Assembly (NCBI RefSeq): GCF_020181035.1 | Contig: NZ_JAIQYY010000001.1 | Span: forward strand, 157,823-221,822 | DNA: 64,000 nt | Reading direction: 5' to 3' | From: Streptomyces sp. CoH27 | GTDB lineage: Bacteria; Actinomycetota; Actinomycetes; Streptomycetales; Streptomycetaceae | In this document: piece after piece, positions 63,029 through 64,000 of the stretch | Layout: every line of letters starts with the position of its first letter | Position numbering within the stretch: position 1 is the stretch's first letter | Program-made: the position numbers and the translations under genes | Notes under the pieces: model-generated | What the model saw: only the letters and a program-made list of their open reading frames with translations | What the model was told of the DNA's origin: nothing | Database searches by the model: none

Positions 63029-64000
<972 letters not shown>

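Overview
The window is high-GC actinobacterial DNA with strong G/C bias at third codon positions, GTG starts, ATGA/GTGA overlaps and many short inverted repeats. The gene families (SpoIIE-type phosphatase, PaaX, SigB/F-type sigma factor, Ku, MshA-like glycosyltransferase, heterotetrameric sarcosine oxidase) point to Streptomyces or a close relative. No rRNA, tRNA or CRISPR array was seen.

Region 1 (1-3245): a partial maleylpyruvate-isomerase-like gene, a GNAT/SDR pair, a GCS2 carboxylate-amine ligase and the first 15 codons of a Ku gene. Region 2 (3246-17163): a 13.9 kb insertion that splits Ku. Its right end carries two overlapping tyrosine-recombinase genes in the tnpA-tnpB arrangement of Tn554. 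Its left half is a graveyard of IS5, IS3, IS630 and IS21 remnants plus a decayed TetR/SDR pair. Its cargo is an intact TetR/SDR pair with a phased operator and a class I P450 cassette (FAD reductase, [2Fe-2S] ferredoxin, P450cam-like P450, SDR). Region 3 (17164-25115): the rest of Ku, a frameshifted Fpg/Nei gene, a UdgX-like glycosylase, a stress-type sigma factor, and genes for an alpha/beta hydrolase, CBS-domain proteins and a PfpI-like protein.

Region 4 (25116-45419) is accessory: a CDF transporter, truncated OYE and MarR genes, a pirin/MarR pair sharing an operator motif, a LacI-controlled sugar locus whose ABC genes were fused by a deletion beside an intact GH42 beta-galactosidase, a histidine kinase and an SgcJ-like gene truncated head-on, a SRPBCC/TetR pair with two palindromic operators, a secreted HNH-like protein, FabV, LysE, YbaK, ArsR- and PaaX-type regulators, a secreted hydrolase and an MFS pump.

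Region 5 (45516-64000) is a glycine betaine catabolic island. A truncated Rieske oxygenase and its FAD reductase would start the pathway. A dimethylglycine-oxidase-like enzyme and sarcosine oxidase SoxBDAG remove the remaining methyl groups. FolD, PurU and GlyA handle the one-carbon units, and SdaA turns serine into pyruvate. An IclR regulator sits inside the island, and the motif GTTGCG(T/C)AT recurs in three of its promoter regions, which suggests a local regulon. A GcvH-like protein without the lipoyl lysine and a frameshifted MshA-like glycosyltransferase ride in the same operon. SoxD and SoxA are one continuous reading frame joined by a GC-rich repeat block.

Several genes (fpg/nei, mshA-like, the 38.4 kb gene, Rieske, ABC genes, histidine kinase) carry single-base frameshifts or clean internal deletions. 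Some of the single-base shifts could be sequencing errors; the deletions and fusions are less easily explained that way.
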